Part shown: positions 1 to 7,972 of the stretch, piece by piece
Numbering within the stretch: position 1 is the stretch's first letter
How the letters are laid out: every line of letters begins with the position of its first letter
Assembly (NCBI GenBank): GCA_024708885.1
Contig: JANJXT010000044.1
Location: 1-49,561, forward strand
Source of the DNA: Thiobacillus sp.
GTDB lineage: Bacteria; Pseudomonadota; Gammaproteobacteria; Burkholderiales; Thiobacillaceae
Reading direction: 5' to 3'
DNA length: 49,561 bases
Notes under the pieces: model-generated
The model's database searches: none
What the model was told of the DNA's origin: nothing
Seen by the model: only the letters and a program-made list of their open reading frames with translations
Made by a program: the position numbers and the translations under genes

Positions 1-1959
1 GACGTCGTCGTATTCGAGCAGCTGCTTGCGGATGTCGAAGTTGCGCTGCTCGACCTTGCGCTGCGCGTTCTCGATCGCGCGCGTCACCCACGGATGCTCG
101 ATCGCCTCGCCCTCGGGCATCTTCAGGCGGTTCATGATCGCAGCGACGCGGTCGGAAGCGAAGATGCGCAGCAGCGGATCTTCCAGCGAAAGGAAGAAGC
201 GGCTGGAACCCGGGTCGCCCTGGCGTCCCGAACGGCCGCGCAACTGGTTGTCGACGCGGCGCGACTCGTGGCGCTCGGTGCCGATGATGTGCAGGCCTCC
301 GGCCGCCAGCACGGCGTCGTGGCGCTCCTGCCAAGCGGCCTTGAGTGCATCGATGCGCGCCGCCTTGTCGGTATCGGAGAGCGCTTCGTCGGCACGGATG
401 GCGTCGATGTCCTTCTGGATGTTGCCACCCAGCACGATGTCGGTGCCGCGGCCCGCCATGTTGGTGGCGATGGTGATCGCACCGGGCAGGCCGGCCTGCG
501 CGACGACCTCGGCCTCGCGCGCGTGCTGCTTCGCGTTGAGCACGTTGTGCTGCAGCCCGGCTCGCTTCAGCTCGGCGGAGAGGTGTTCGTTCGCCTCGAT
601 CGAGGTGGTGCCGACCAGCACCGGCTGGCCGCGGCCGAAGCAGGCACGGATGTCGTTGATCACCGCCTGATCGCGTTCCTTTCCGTTGCGGTACACTTGG
701 TCGTGCTCGTCCTTGCGCACCATCGGGCGGTGGGTCGGGATCACCACCGTCTCGAGACCGTAGATGCTCTGGAACTCGAAGGCCTCGGTGTCAGCGGTGC
801 CGGTCATGCCCGAGAGCTTCTCGTACATGCGGAAATAATTCTGGAAGGTGATCGACGCCAGGGTCTGGTTCTCCTTCTGGATCGCCACGCCCTCCTTCGC
901 CTCGACCGCCTGATGCAGCCCCTCCGACCAGCGCCGCCCGCTCATCAGGCGGCCGGTGAATTCGTCGACGATGATGACTTCATCATTCTGCACGACGTAG
1001 TGCTGGTCCTTGAAGAACAGCGCGTGCGCGCGCAGTGCGGCGTACACGTGGTGCATCAGCATGATGTTGGACGCGTCGTACAGACTGCCGCCGGGTGCGA
1101 GCAGACCCAACTCGGTGAGGATGTCCTCGATCTTCTCGTGACCGGCTTCGGAGAGCAGCACCTGGCGCGATTTTTCATCCACCGAGTAGTCGCCTTCCGA
1201 CTCCTCGTCCTTCTGACGCGTCAGGCGTGGCGGCACCAGGTTGACCTGCTGGTACAACGCGGTGTTCTCCTCCGACTGGCCGGAAATGATGAGCGGCGTA
1301 CGCGCCTCGTCGATGAGGATGGAGTCGACCTCGTCGATGACGCAGAAGGCGAGCGGGCGCTGCACCTTCTCGCTCATCTGGTACACCATGTTGTCGCGCA
1401 GGTAGTCGAAGCCGTATTCGTTGTTGGTGCCGTAGGTGATGTCGGCGGCGTAGGCGGCCTGCTTGGCGTCGTGCGGCATCTGCGACAGGTTGACGCCGGT
1501 GGCGAGACCGAGGAAGCCGTACACGCGCCCCATCCATTCGGCGTCGCGGCTGGCGAGGTAGTCGTTGACCGTCACCACGTGCACGCCCTTGCCGGCCAGC
1601 GCGTTGAGATAGGCCGGCAGCGTCGCCATCAGCGTCTTGCCCTCGCCGGTGCGCATCTCGGCGATCTTGCCGGCGTGCAGCACCATGCCGCCGACCATCT
1701 GCACGTCGTAATGGCGCAGGCCGAGCACGCGCTTGGCCGCCTCACGCACGGTGGCGAAGGCCTCCGGCAGGAGCTTGTCGAGTGACTCGCCGTTTTCCAG
1801 GCGGGTCTTGAATTCGGCAGTCCTGCCGGCGAGCTCGGCGTCGGACAGCGCCTCCATCGCCGGCTCGAGCGCGTTGATCGCCTTGACCTTTTGCAGGTAT
1901 TGTTTGACCAGCCGCTCGTTACGGCTGCCGAAGACTTTCTTGAACAGGGATTGCAGCAT
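1..1959 (-). CDS. secA: SecA preprotein translocase ATPase (N-terminal 653 codons, cut by window edge)
   Basis: SecA drives Sec-dependent export through SecYEG using ATP. The ATG at 1957-1959 opens with [20 protein letters not shown], the usual SecA start. Visible motifs are the Walker A MRTGEGKT, the DEAD-like [16 protein letters not shown], the preprotein cross-linking region, and the helicase motifs GTTSIEANE and [14 protein letters not shown]. The frame runs to base 1 at LLEYDDV, so about 250 C-terminal residues (the rest of the scaffold/wing region and the zinc tail) lie outside the window. It is divergent from dciA with 77 bases between the starts. In many betaproteobacteria secA sits just beyond lpxC, as here, though an accessory block now separates them. 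Confidence 0.97.
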   Translation of the reverse strand, partial: MLQSLFKKVFGSRNERLVKQYLQKVKAINALEPAMEALSDAELAGRTAEFKTRLENGESLDKLLPEAFATVREAAKRVLGLRHYDVQMVGGMVLHAGKIAEMRTGEGKTLMATLPAYLNALAGKGVHVVTVNDYLASRDAEWMGRVYGFLGLATGVNLSQMPHDAKQAAYAADITYGTNNEYGFDYLRDNMVYQMSEKVQRPLAFCVIDEVDSILIDEARTPLIISGQSEENTALYQQVNLVPPRLTRQKDEESEGDYSVDEKSRQVLLSEAGHEKIEDILTELGLLAPGGSLYDASNIMLMHHVYAALRAHALFFKDQHYVVQNDEVIIVDEFTGRLMSGRRWSEGLHQAVEAKEGVAIQKENQTLASITFQNYFRMYEKLSGMTGTADTEAFEFQSIYGLETVVIPTHRPMVRKDEHDQVYRNGKERDQAVINDIRACFGRGQPVLVGTTSIEANEHLSAELKRAGLQHNVLNAKQHAREAEVVAQAGLPGAITIATNMAGRGTDIVLGGNIQKDIDAIRADEALSDTDKAARIDALKAAWQERHDAVLAAGGLHIIGTERHESRRVDNQLRGRSGRQGDPGSSRFFLSLEDPLLRIFASDRVAAIMNRLKMPEGEAIEHPWVTRAIENAQRKVEQRNFDIRKQLLEYDDV

Positions 1960-2010
1960 GGGGAATCCGGAATGCCCGCAGGGCGCGGTAAATCTTTGAA
2001 TCTTAACATA

Positions 2011-2024
2011 GCAGGCCGGCCTGC
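2011..2024. repeat. Perfect 14-base palindrome in the secA/dciA divergent gap
   Basis: GCAGGCCGGCCTGC reads identically on both strands. It lies 13 bases before the dciA ATG and about 50 bases before the secA ATG. It could be an operator or simply a GC hairpin in the dciA leader; nothing else in the sequence decides this. Confidence 0.4.
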
Positions 2025-2036
2025 CGGGGTGTTCGC

Positions 2037-2471
2037 ATGAGCGCCGCCAGCCTCGCCGAGCTGCTCGCCCGCGGGCTGCCCCAGGGGGTCGCGGCGCGCG
2101 CGCAGGCGCTGCTGCGCGTACAGGCGGCACTCGACCGCGCGTTGCCCGCCGCGCTCGCCGGCCACGTGCGCGTGATGCAGCTGGAGCAGCGCGCGCTCGC
2201 CCTCGCCTGCGACAGCGGCGCGGTCGCCAGCCGGCTGCGCCACGACAGTGCAGCGCTCATCGAAAAACTGGACCGGCTGGGCGTTGGCGTCGATCGCGTG
2301 CGCGTCAGCGTCGACCCCCAGCTGCTGGCGCGCCATGTCCCGCCCGTCGACAAACCCGGCGTGCCGGCTACCGCGCTGGACAGCCTGGCGCATCTCAACG
2401 CCGACATCGAGGACGGCCCGCTGAAGGAGGCGCTCACCCACCTGCTGCGCCACCACGCGCCGCGCCGCTGA
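2037..2471 (+). CDS. dciA: DciA-type replicative helicase loader (DUF721)
   Basis: The protein has 144 residues, typical of short DUF721/DciA proteins. In bacteria lacking DnaC or DnaI, DciA helps load the DnaB helicase at the origin (family knowledge). The N-terminal half (roughly residues 5-100) matches the DUF721 pattern: amphipathic helix [20 protein letters not shown], then a KH-like core with the segment [20 protein letters not shown]. The C-terminal part is a basic tail ending HHAPRR. Its place beside secA is the usual betaproteobacterial context. Assignment rests on recognition of the family pattern and context, not an alignment. Confidence 0.75.
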   Translation: MSAASLAELLARGLPQGVAARAQALLRVQAALDRALPAALAGHVRVMQLEQRALALACDSGAVASRLRHDSAALIEKLDRLGVGVDRVRVSVDPQLLARHVPPVDKPGVPATALDSLAHLNADIEDGPLKEALTHLLRHHAPRR

Positions 2472-2476
2472 CCGTT

Positions 2477-3205
2477 TTGCCCGTACCGTCAGGACGTATT
2501 TTCCTGCTGAGCCACATGCGCGCCTACACCAGTCTGGTGGGGCATCTGCTCGGGTCGCACCCGGAGATCGACGGCTATTACGAGATGCATCTTCGCTACG
2601 CGTCGCCCGCAGATCTGGAAGTTCAGCGGCAGCGCTACGGCGAACACGATCGCCTGAAGCCGGGCAGCCGCTATCTTTTCGACAAGCTGCTGCACAACGA
2701 TTACACCCTCGCCCCGGAGCGGCTCGACGCGGCGCCGCTGGTCGTACTGACATCGCTGCGCCCGCCAGCGCCGACGCTGCGGAGCATCGTCAGCCTGTTC
2801 GCGCGCAAGTCCGGAGGTGACCCCTACGCCGACCCGGCCGGCGCAGCGGCGTATTACATCGAGCGCCTGCGGATGCTCGCCACGTTCGCCGAACAGCATG
2901 CGGGGGGCTTTCATTATTTCGACGCGCCGCTGGTGCTCGACGACAGCGCGCGCCTGCTCGACACCCTCGGGGCATGGCTGCAACTTGCCACGCCGCTGAC
3001 GCAACGCTACGGGACATTCGCCCGCACCGGCATTCCCGGCGCGGGCGATTCCTCGCCTGCCATCACCAGCGGGCGCATCGTGCACGAAGCCACCGGCCAT
3101 GCGGATATCACGCTCGACAGCACCGTGCTGCGGCAGGCGCAGGCGGCCTACGCGGACTGCCGCGCGCGACTCATCGCACACGCCGCGGCGGCACTCACCG
3201 GCTGA
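2477..3205 (+). CDS. Sulfotransferase-like protein
   Basis: The 242-residue frame begins at TTG five bases after the dciA stop. Residues 8-40 (IFLLSHMRAYTSLVGHLL followed by GSHPEIDGYYEMH) resemble the 5'-phosphosulfate-binding P-loop and following helix of sulfotransferase-family proteins, in the variant SHMR(S/A)xxSL form. A later region (LTSLRPPAPTLRSIVSLF) fits the 3'-phosphate-binding strand-helix. If active it would transfer sulfate from PAPS, but no acceptor can be inferred. No strong ribosome binding site precedes the TTG, and translational coupling to dciA is likely. The end overlaps the convergent neighbour by 11 bases. Confidence 0.55.
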   Translation: MPVPSGRIFLLSHMRAYTSLVGHLLGSHPEIDGYYEMHLRYASPADLEVQRQRYGEHDRLKPGSRYLFDKLLHNDYTLAPERLDAAPLVVLTSLRPPAPTLRSIVSLFARKSGGDPYADPAGAAAYYIERLRMLATFAEQHAGGFHYFDAPLVLDDSARLLDTLGAWLQLATPLTQRYGTFARTGIPGAGDSSPAITSGRIVHEATGHADITLDSTVLRQAQAAYADCRARLIAHAAAALTG

Positions 3206-5015
3206 TCGCCCCGTCGTCACGGACCCCGCCGACCAGACGATCCCACGCCGCGCGCTCGGCGCGGTAATGTACCAGCGCATCGACGATTTCCCGGCGACGC
3301 GCCGCGCGGTGCGCGGGTGACTGGATCTGTCGCCAGGCGGGTGCGTCGTCGCCGAAATTTGCTGCGACGTTGCGCAGGAAGCGCGCCAGGGCGACGAGCG
3401 CCGGCGCATCGCGCCAGGTGGCGGGCGGTGCGGCGAGCCAGTGCTCCAGCCCGGCACGGCGCGCGTTCACCGCGTCGTGCTTTTCGGCGTACAGTTCGAG
3501 CAGTTCGCCTTCCACCTGCGCCACCACCGCCTCCACCTGCACCGCATCGTCCAGCGCCGCGAGGTCGTTGCGCTTCAGCCACTCGACCACGGAGAACAGC
3601 ATGACGTCGCCGAAGAACTGGCGCTCGAATTCATTGGCAATGTCGACGGCGGCATCCTCGCGCTGCGCCACGCCGGGACGGAACTCGCCATGCAGCGTGG
3701 GGGCGGCGAGGCGGCCGTGCAGCATGGGCAGGTTCGCCGATGCAAAGCGCGCACCGATCTCCGCCTGGATCAGGCGCCCCGCGGTGGGGCCGGACATGCG
3801 CAGGCGCAGGTGGCCGAACGGAATGATGTACCTGAGTCCCGCGAAATCGACGATGTAGTTGCCCGGATAAACGGTGCGTGCGGGCACACGGTCCATGAAC
3901 GAACCGCTGTAGCGGAACAGGGTGCGACGCGTCGGATGCTCGCCGAAAAAGAACGCGTGCAGGCGCGACGCGAAGTGGTCGAAGCACGCGGCATGGTCGT
4001 GCGGCCCCTGCAGCGGGCAGCGATAATCGAACGCCGTCGCGGCGGCGTCGAACCCGAACAGCCCGGCGAGATCGTGATACACCGCGTCGCCCGCCGGCGG
4101 CGCCTTGGCCGAGTGGAAGCTGCACGCGGCGCGCGGGTCGCACGCTCCGATGCGCTGCACAAACGCCGTCAGATCGTCGAGAAAGTTCGCCGCCATCACC
4201 GCCGGCGACACCGGCGGGTCGCCCACCAGCTTGCCGGTCAGCATGTTCACCTCGCCGCCCGCGAAGATGCGGTCGATGTAGTGAAAGTAGTTGAGCGCGG
4301 CGAATGCCCGTTCGCCCGTGGCGGTGTGGCGATTGACCAGAAAGGACTGGTCGCTGTCGACGAGGTAATAGAGGGTGCGCCCGGGATCGCGCGCGACCCG
4401 CAACATCTTCAGGCAGCACAGGTTGCGGTTCGCCGCCTGCCCCTTCTGATAGAAGCGTTCCGCCGGCTGGGTGGTGAGCAGGCGTCCGAGCGCCGCGCGC
4501 TCGGACGCGGGAATCGCCTGCAACAGCGCATGCTGCTCCGGCAGGCCGAAATACACGACGTCGAGTCCTTTCTCGCGATAGGCCGCAACGAGCGCCCGGT
4601 GCGCCGCGACGGCGTGCGGCGTGCGGCTGTCCTCGGCCACCACCACGGTGAACGCCGCCCAGCGCCCGTCGGGAGTCTGCCCGCCGTAACCGTACAGGCG
4701 ACACTGCTGCAGGATGCTTTCCAGACAGTTTTCCAGGTGCGCGGGCCGGTCGGCGACCGGAATGCCGAGAACGAAACGGCGCAGTTCACGCCCGCCGCGA
4801 GCCGCGATCAGCGCCTGCTGCTCGCGGCCGAGGGCCTGGTAGACGTCGAGCCAGCGCTCGAAGCCGGCATCGTCCGCCGCCCACATGCGCGCCTCGATCT
4901 GGGGATAGAGGTCATCATAGGCGGCGATCAGCGTGGACGCGTCGGCGGGTATGCCGGCAAGTTCTGGATGCTGGTCGAGCAGGACGCGCAGAATCGGCGT
5001 GTCGAAATGGGGCAT
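3195..5015 (-). CDS. Large glycosyltransferase-like protein of unassigned function
   Basis: The chosen ATG at 5013-5015 gives 606 residues (MPHFDTPILRVLLDQHPELA); an in-frame TTG at 5045 would add 10. The N-terminal third contains FVLGIPVADRPAHLENCLES and AAFTVVVAEDSRTPHAV, a pattern of GT-A fold nucleotide-sugar transferases. YYLVDSDQSFLVN follows, where DSD could be the metal/nucleotide DxD site. The remainder has no recognised motif. It ends convergently on the sulfotransferase-like gene, suggesting, without proof, a shared role in modifying a surface glycan. I do not recognise a specific family. Confidence 0.45.
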   Translation of the reverse strand: MPHFDTPILRVLLDQHPELAGIPADASTLIAAYDDLYPQIEARMWAADDAGFERWLDVYQALGREQQALIAARGGRELRRFVLGIPVADRPAHLENCLESILQQCRLYGYGGQTPDGRWAAFTVVVAEDSRTPHAVAAHRALVAAYREKGLDVVYFGLPEQHALLQAIPASERAALGRLLTTQPAERFYQKGQAANRNLCCLKMLRVARDPGRTLYYLVDSDQSFLVNRHTATGERAFAALNYFHYIDRIFAGGEVNMLTGKLVGDPPVSPAVMAANFLDDLTAFVQRIGACDPRAACSFHSAKAPPAGDAVYHDLAGLFGFDAAATAFDYRCPLQGPHDHAACFDHFASRLHAFFFGEHPTRRTLFRYSGSFMDRVPARTVYPGNYIVDFAGLRYIIPFGHLRLRMSGPTAGRLIQAEIGARFASANLPMLHGRLAAPTLHGEFRPGVAQREDAAVDIANEFERQFFGDVMLFSVVEWLKRNDLAALDDAVQVEAVVAQVEGELLELYAEKHDAVNARRAGLEHWLAAPPATWRDAPALVALARFLRNVAANFGDDAPAWRQIQSPAHRAARRREIVDALVHYRAERAAWDRLVGGVRDDGAISR

Positions 5016-5094
5016 GAAGAGGGGTGAGGGAGGGGTGAGGCGCAAATGCTAACCGAGGATTGAAGGGGTGTGCCTCACCGCGGATAGCGGCACC

Positions 5095-5131
5095 AAATCC
5101 GACTTGAATAGTCGGATTTTTGGACTAGGTT
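5095..5131 (+). promoter_or_regulatory. 10-base inverted repeat, Rrf2/IscR-like operator, over a possible promoter
   Basis: AAATCCGACT (5095-5104) and AGTCGGATTT (5110-5119) are exact complements around a 5-base centre. The layout CCGACT-N5-AGTCGG resembles the type 1 IscR box (YYGACT-N5-AGTCRR). A weak sigma-70 promoter can be drawn through it: TTGAAT at 5104-5109 and TAGGTT at 5126-5131, 16 bases apart. It lies in the gap between two divergent genes, so a terminator role is unlikely. Confidence 0.4.
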
Positions 5132-5163
5132 TAAATCTGTTCCTGCAAATGAGGGGGTGCACC

Positions 5164-5394
5164 ATGTCCGAGCAAATCCAGATCAGCCTCGACCGCGACG
5201 TCTACGACCGCCTGCTGCTGCTGATGGTACCGCCCATCAGCGACGCCAGCGCCGTGATCCGTTCGCTGCTGCTGCACGATGGCCGCACCAGCGAAGCGGC
5301 CCGGATGACCGCGAACGCCGGGCGCCATTTCACCTACGCGCAGGAACTCGAGCGCGCGCGCATGGGCATTTACGAGGGCGGCGGCAATACCTGA
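5164..5394 (+). CDS. Small ribbon-helix-helix-like protein
   Basis: The ATG at 5164, preceded by GAGGGGG, gives 76 residues. The start SEQIQISLDRDVYDRLLLLM followed by ISDASAVIRSLLL has the beta-strand/two-helix pattern of ribbon-helix-helix DNA-binding proteins (CopG/Arc type): alternating I-Q-I-S-L strand, then the helices. The C-terminal half is polar and ends GGGNT. It could be an antitoxin-like or small transcription regulator, but no toxin gene adjoins it. The strong inverted repeat 45-70 bases upstream may be its own or another regulator's operator. The frame extends upstream to 5068 without better initiation signals. Confidence 0.55.
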   Translation: MSEQIQISLDRDVYDRLLLLMVPPISDASAVIRSLLLHDGRTSEAARMTANAGRHFTYAQELERARMGIYEGGGNT

Positions 5395-5402
5395 GCCCGC
5401 CA

Positions 5403-5426
5403 CGCGGCGCCCCGAAGGGCGCCGCG
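5403..5426. terminator. GC hairpin between convergent genes
   Basis: CGCGGCGCCC and GGGCGCCGCG form a perfect 10-base stem with a CGAA loop, placed 8 bases after one stop and 8 bases before the stop of the opposing gene. There is no T-run, so it may act by pausing or RNA-end protection rather than as a classic intrinsic terminator. Confidence 0.55.
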
Positions 5427-5434
5427 CCCGGTGC

Positions 5435-6166
5435 TCAGACCGTGCCGCTACGGCGCCAGCCCATCCAGCCGACCAGACCAAGTCCCACCGTGAACAGCAG
5501 GTAGGCCTCGGGTTCCGGCACGGTTGTGGTGACGACGGCGAGTCCGGCGAACTTCTTTTCGATGAAGGCCGCATCACCCAGCACCAGGCTTCTCGCAAGC
5601 AGGATGTTTTCGATGCCGACATTGACGTTGCTGATTGCACCGTCCGCCCCGCCCCAGCCGCTCGCGGGCAGCGTCACGTTCGCCGACGCGTTCCAGTCGG
5701 TGGTGGCAAACGCGGCGAAGCTCGTCACGGCAGTGAGCGGCTGGCTTGCCGTGATGCTGGCGGTCAGCGCGGGCGCGAGGGGCGTTTCCAGATCGAACAC
5801 CCGCAGCTGTCCGCCCACGGCCACCGCGCTGCTGGAGCCGAGGTTGTAGTAATCACCCGCTTCGCTCAGATTGACTGCGGTGATCAGATACCCCGGATTG
5901 GCGCTGACCTGAACGTTGAAGGTCTGGCTCGCCGCCACGATGCCGGCGCTGTTCAACGCCTGCGCCTTGAAATCCGTCGGCGTGAAGATCAGCGCATCAC
6001 CAGCGGCGACGGGGGTGCCGAACAGCCCGGCCAACGCATCGTCGAACGTGAAACTTACGGTGGCACCCGTCACGGTGATCGGAACGGCTGCCGCCGCGCC
6101 GCCCCACGCGGCCGCCGACAGGCCCAGCACCGCGACACGGGTGTATTTGAACAGATTTTGAAGCAT
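5435..6166 (-). CDS. PEP-CTERM sorting-domain exported protein
   Basis: The ATG at 6164-6166 is favoured by AGGAGGAG five bases upstream and gives 243 residues. Residues 1-28 form a signal peptide (basic LFKYTR, hydrophobic VAVLGLSAAAWGGAAAA). The middle is a low-charge, Thr/Ala/Asn/Gly-rich domain predicted as beta-rich. The end carries the tripartite sorting signal: VPEPEAY, a hydrophobic helix LLFTVGLGLVGWMGW, and a basic WRR tail. Such proteins are processed by exosortase/EpsH and tied to exopolysaccharide or floc formation (family knowledge). No exosortase gene lies in the window. The passenger domain itself is unrecognised. Confidence 0.85.
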   Translation of the reverse strand: MLQNLFKYTRVAVLGLSAAAWGGAAAAVPITVTGATVSFTFDDALAGLFGTPVAAGDALIFTPTDFKAQALNSAGIVAASQTFNVQVSANPGYLITAVNLSEAGDYYNLGSSSAVAVGGQLRVFDLETPLAPALTASITASQPLTAVTSFAAFATTDWNASANVTLPASGWGGADGAISNVNVGIENILLARSLVLGDAAFIEKKFAGLAVVTTTVPEPEAYLLFTVGLGLVGWMGWRRSGTV

Positions 6167-6801
6167 GGTCTCCTCCTGCATTTTATGCACTCATGAACAT
6201 CCGCGCCCTGCCGCGCTCCGCCCGCGGTCCGGCGCTTGGTATTGGTATCGGATGCACCTCGGCCCTTTGCTTGTACTACCGGAAAAAGGCCGGATTGAAT
6301 TATGCAATAGGCATGCCGGCTTGAAGCAATTCAGCACAACCATATGATTATTCATGGATTTTTTATTCATTTCCAGGCCTGGGCCGGCAAGACTACGCTG
6401 CCATGTAAAGAAACCCGACACATTCACCGCAGTTTTCCTCCCGGGAGTGAATTTTTGTCAGAATGTCTTGCACAAGGTCCAGCGTTGACGGTGTGACGCG
6501 GACCATGACCTGGCCGACGCCATGGGCGGGGGGTGAAGGCATCCAAAGCCCGTGCCTTGCCATTGCTCGGTCTTGGGCCTGGCGAGTCGGGGGTTCGCGC
6601 GTCGCCGCGCGCAGACGGGTGCGGCGTCAGCCGCCGGCGTGCAGGCTGACGACGTTGCATCGCCCTTCCCTGGCGCGGCAAGACGCCGCGTCGGCTGCCT
6701 TCAGCGCGGCCGCAGGTCGCCGCTACGCAGGTGGCGCAACCGGCGACGATGAAGTGCTGGCTGCCGACGGCCGGCAGAGCGGTACCGTGTCGTCTCGTCG
6801 T
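6167..6801. other. Gene-free stretch between the PEP-CTERM gene and the lpxC-distal small gene
   Basis: No frame here has convincing coding character. The part at 6290-6470 is clearly AT-richer than its surroundings and holds a sigma-54-like promoter, two TTATTCAT direct copies (6348-6355 and 6363-6370) and the 10-base palindrome CTCCCGGGAG at 6439-6448. The part at 6480-6800 is GC-rich and contains a 6-base GC hairpin (6761-6777) just downstream of the small membrane-protein gene, which may end that transcript. Confidence 0.5.
6303..6318 (-). promoter_or_regulatory. Sigma-54-like promoter for the PEP-CTERM gene
   Basis: Read on the minus strand, CGGCATGCCTATTGCA matches the -24/-12 consensus TGGCACG-N4-TTGCW at all but two positions, with the required 10 bases between GG and GC. 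It would start transcription about 125 bases before the PEP-CTERM ATG. Two TTATTCAT copies 30-52 bases further upstream could be activator sites. PEP-CTERM genes in several floc-forming bacteria are controlled by the PrsK/PrsR system with sigma-54 (established knowledge). Confidence 0.4.
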
Positions 6802-6984
6802 TCATCGCAACACCACGCGTTCGACGACGTAGAGCAGGGCGCCCACCAGCGCGGCCACCATGGCGAAGCGCAGCACCCGTCCCAGCCGCACGAGATGAAG
6901 GCGATTGCCGGTGACCAGCCACGCCAGGCCGAGTGCCGCCACCACGATCAGCAGTACGACAACCAGCAGGCGGACGATGATCAT
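6802..6984 (-). CDS. Small two-helix membrane protein downstream of lpxC
   Basis: This 60-residue frame starts at the ATG overlapping the lpxC stop (ATGA). It has two hydrophobic segments, residues 2-26 ([20 protein letters not shown]) and 39-57 ([20 protein letters not shown]), joined by a short basic loop ([12 protein letters not shown]). The positive-inside pattern puts the loop in the cytoplasm. Translational coupling to lpxC suggests an envelope role, but I do not recognise the family. It is the last gene of the division cluster. Confidence 0.7.
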   Translation of the reverse strand: MIIVRLLVVVLLIVVAALGLAWLVTGNRLHLVRLGRVLRFAMVAALVGALLYVVERVVLR

Positions 6985-7895
6985 GCCGCCAGCGGGTGCA
7001 GGTGCAAGAAGGCGGCGGGGACGTCCTCGTCGCGCGTGAAGCTGACGAACTCCCACGCCTCCTGCTGCTGCAGCAGTTCGCGCAGCAGCGCGTTGTTGAG
7101 GGCGTGACCGGATTTGTACGCCTCGAACGCGCCGATGACGGGGTGGCCCAGCAGGTACAGGTCGCCGATCGCATCGAGCACCTTGTGCTTGACGAACTCG
7201 TCGTCGTAGCGCAGGCCGTCCTGATTGAGCACGCGGTACTCGTCCATGACGATCGCGTTGTCGAGCGAGCCGCCGAGCGCCAGGCCGCTGTTGCGCAGCG
7301 CCTCGACCTCGTGCATGAAGCCGAAGGTGCGCGCGCGGGCGACCTCCCGCGTGTAGGCGGTGTCGGCGAAGTCGATGCTGACGGTCTTGCCGCTGCGGTC
7401 GAACACCGGATGCCTGAAATCGATGGTGAACTCGACCTTGAAGCCGTTGTGCGGCACGAAGCGCGCCCACTTGTCGCCGTCCCGCACCTCGACCGGCCGC
7501 GTGATGCGGACGTAGCGTTTGGCCGCGTCCTGCTCGACGATGCCGGCGGATTGCAGCAGAAACACGAACGGCGCCGAGGAGCCGTCCATGATGGGAATTT
7601 CCGGCCCGGTGAGGTCGACCAGCACGTTGTCGATGCCAAGGCCCGCGAGGGCGGACATGAGGTGCTCGACCGTCGCGACCTTGGCCGGGCCGGATTCGAG
7701 CATCGAACACAGCCGGGTGTCGGTGACGAGATACGGGTCGGCCTTGAGTTCGGCGGGCGGGTCGAGATCCATGCGCCGGAATACGACGCCGGAGTCGGGT
7801 CCGGCCGGACGCAGCGTCATTTCGACCTTGACGCCGGAATGCAGGCCGACCCCGCTCGCCTTGACCGGGGTCTTGAGAGTGCGTTGCTTGATCAT
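6981..7895 (-). CDS. lpxC: UDP-3-O-acyl-N-acetylglucosamine deacetylase
   Basis: LpxC catalyses the committed zinc-dependent deacetylation step of lipid A synthesis in the cytoplasm. The 304-residue length is normal. Zinc ligands are visible: H78 in [10 protein letters not shown] and H237/D241 in [15 protein letters not shown]. The general acid/base H264 lies in [14 protein letters not shown]. The start [10 protein letters not shown] is canonical. It lies 77 bases after ftsZ, the usual betaproteobacterial position at the distal end of the division cluster. A hairpin in the ftsZ-lpxC gap may adjust its expression relative to ftsZ. Confidence 0.98.
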   Translation of the reverse strand: MIKQRTLKTPVKASGVGLHSGVKVEMTLRPAGPDSGVVFRRMDLDPPAELKADPYLVTDTRLCSMLESGPAKVATVEHLMSALAGLGIDNVLVDLTGPEIPIMDGSSAPFVFLLQSAGIVEQDAAKRYVRITRPVEVRDGDKWARFVPHNGFKVEFTIDFRHPVFDRSGKTVSIDFADTAYTREVARARTFGFMHEVEALRNSGLALGGSLDNAIVMDEYRVLNQDGLRYDDEFVKHKVLDAIGDLYLLGHPVIGAFEAYKSGHALNNALLRELLQQQEAWEFVSFTRDEDVPAAFLHLHPLAA

Positions 7896-7901
7896 TTCGG
7901 C

Positions 7902-7940
7902 ATTTTAACCGCTCCCACGGCCGGCACCGAGCGGGAGCGG
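7902..7940 (-). terminator. Hairpin between ftsZ and lpxC
   Basis: On the minus strand CCGCTCCC (7933-7940) pairs perfectly with GGGAGCGG (7909-7916) across a 16-base loop and is followed by TTAAAAT. The short, A-interrupted tail suggests a partial terminator or attenuator separating ftsZ from lpxC. TAAAAT (7902-7907) is too close to the lpxC ATG to be its likely -10 element. Confidence 0.45.
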
Positions 7941-7972
7941 GTCGACCGCCGTCCCGGCTCGCCGCTCACGCC

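Noticed and set aside
94..1785. 563-codon open frame on the plus strand opposite secA
   Set aside because: It is a low-complexity (Val/Ala/Asp/His/Arg-rich) antisense shadow of secA caused by high GC; it has no start signals or recognisable domains. The same applies to the many long antisense frames across the dcw cluster.
5095..5119. 10-base inverted repeat with following Ts as an intrinsic terminator
   Set aside because: It lies between two divergent genes and no transcript should end there; an operator fits better.
6330..6400. Other TGG...TTGC strings as sigma-54 promoters
   Set aside because: Two further matches have 12 rather than 10 bases between GG and GC, which sigma-54 does not tolerate.
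6424..6801. Open frames on both strands as genes in the gap before lpxC
   Set aside because: Compositions are Arg/Pro/Ala shadows, no ribosome sites, no domains, and none extends to a sensible neighbour junction.
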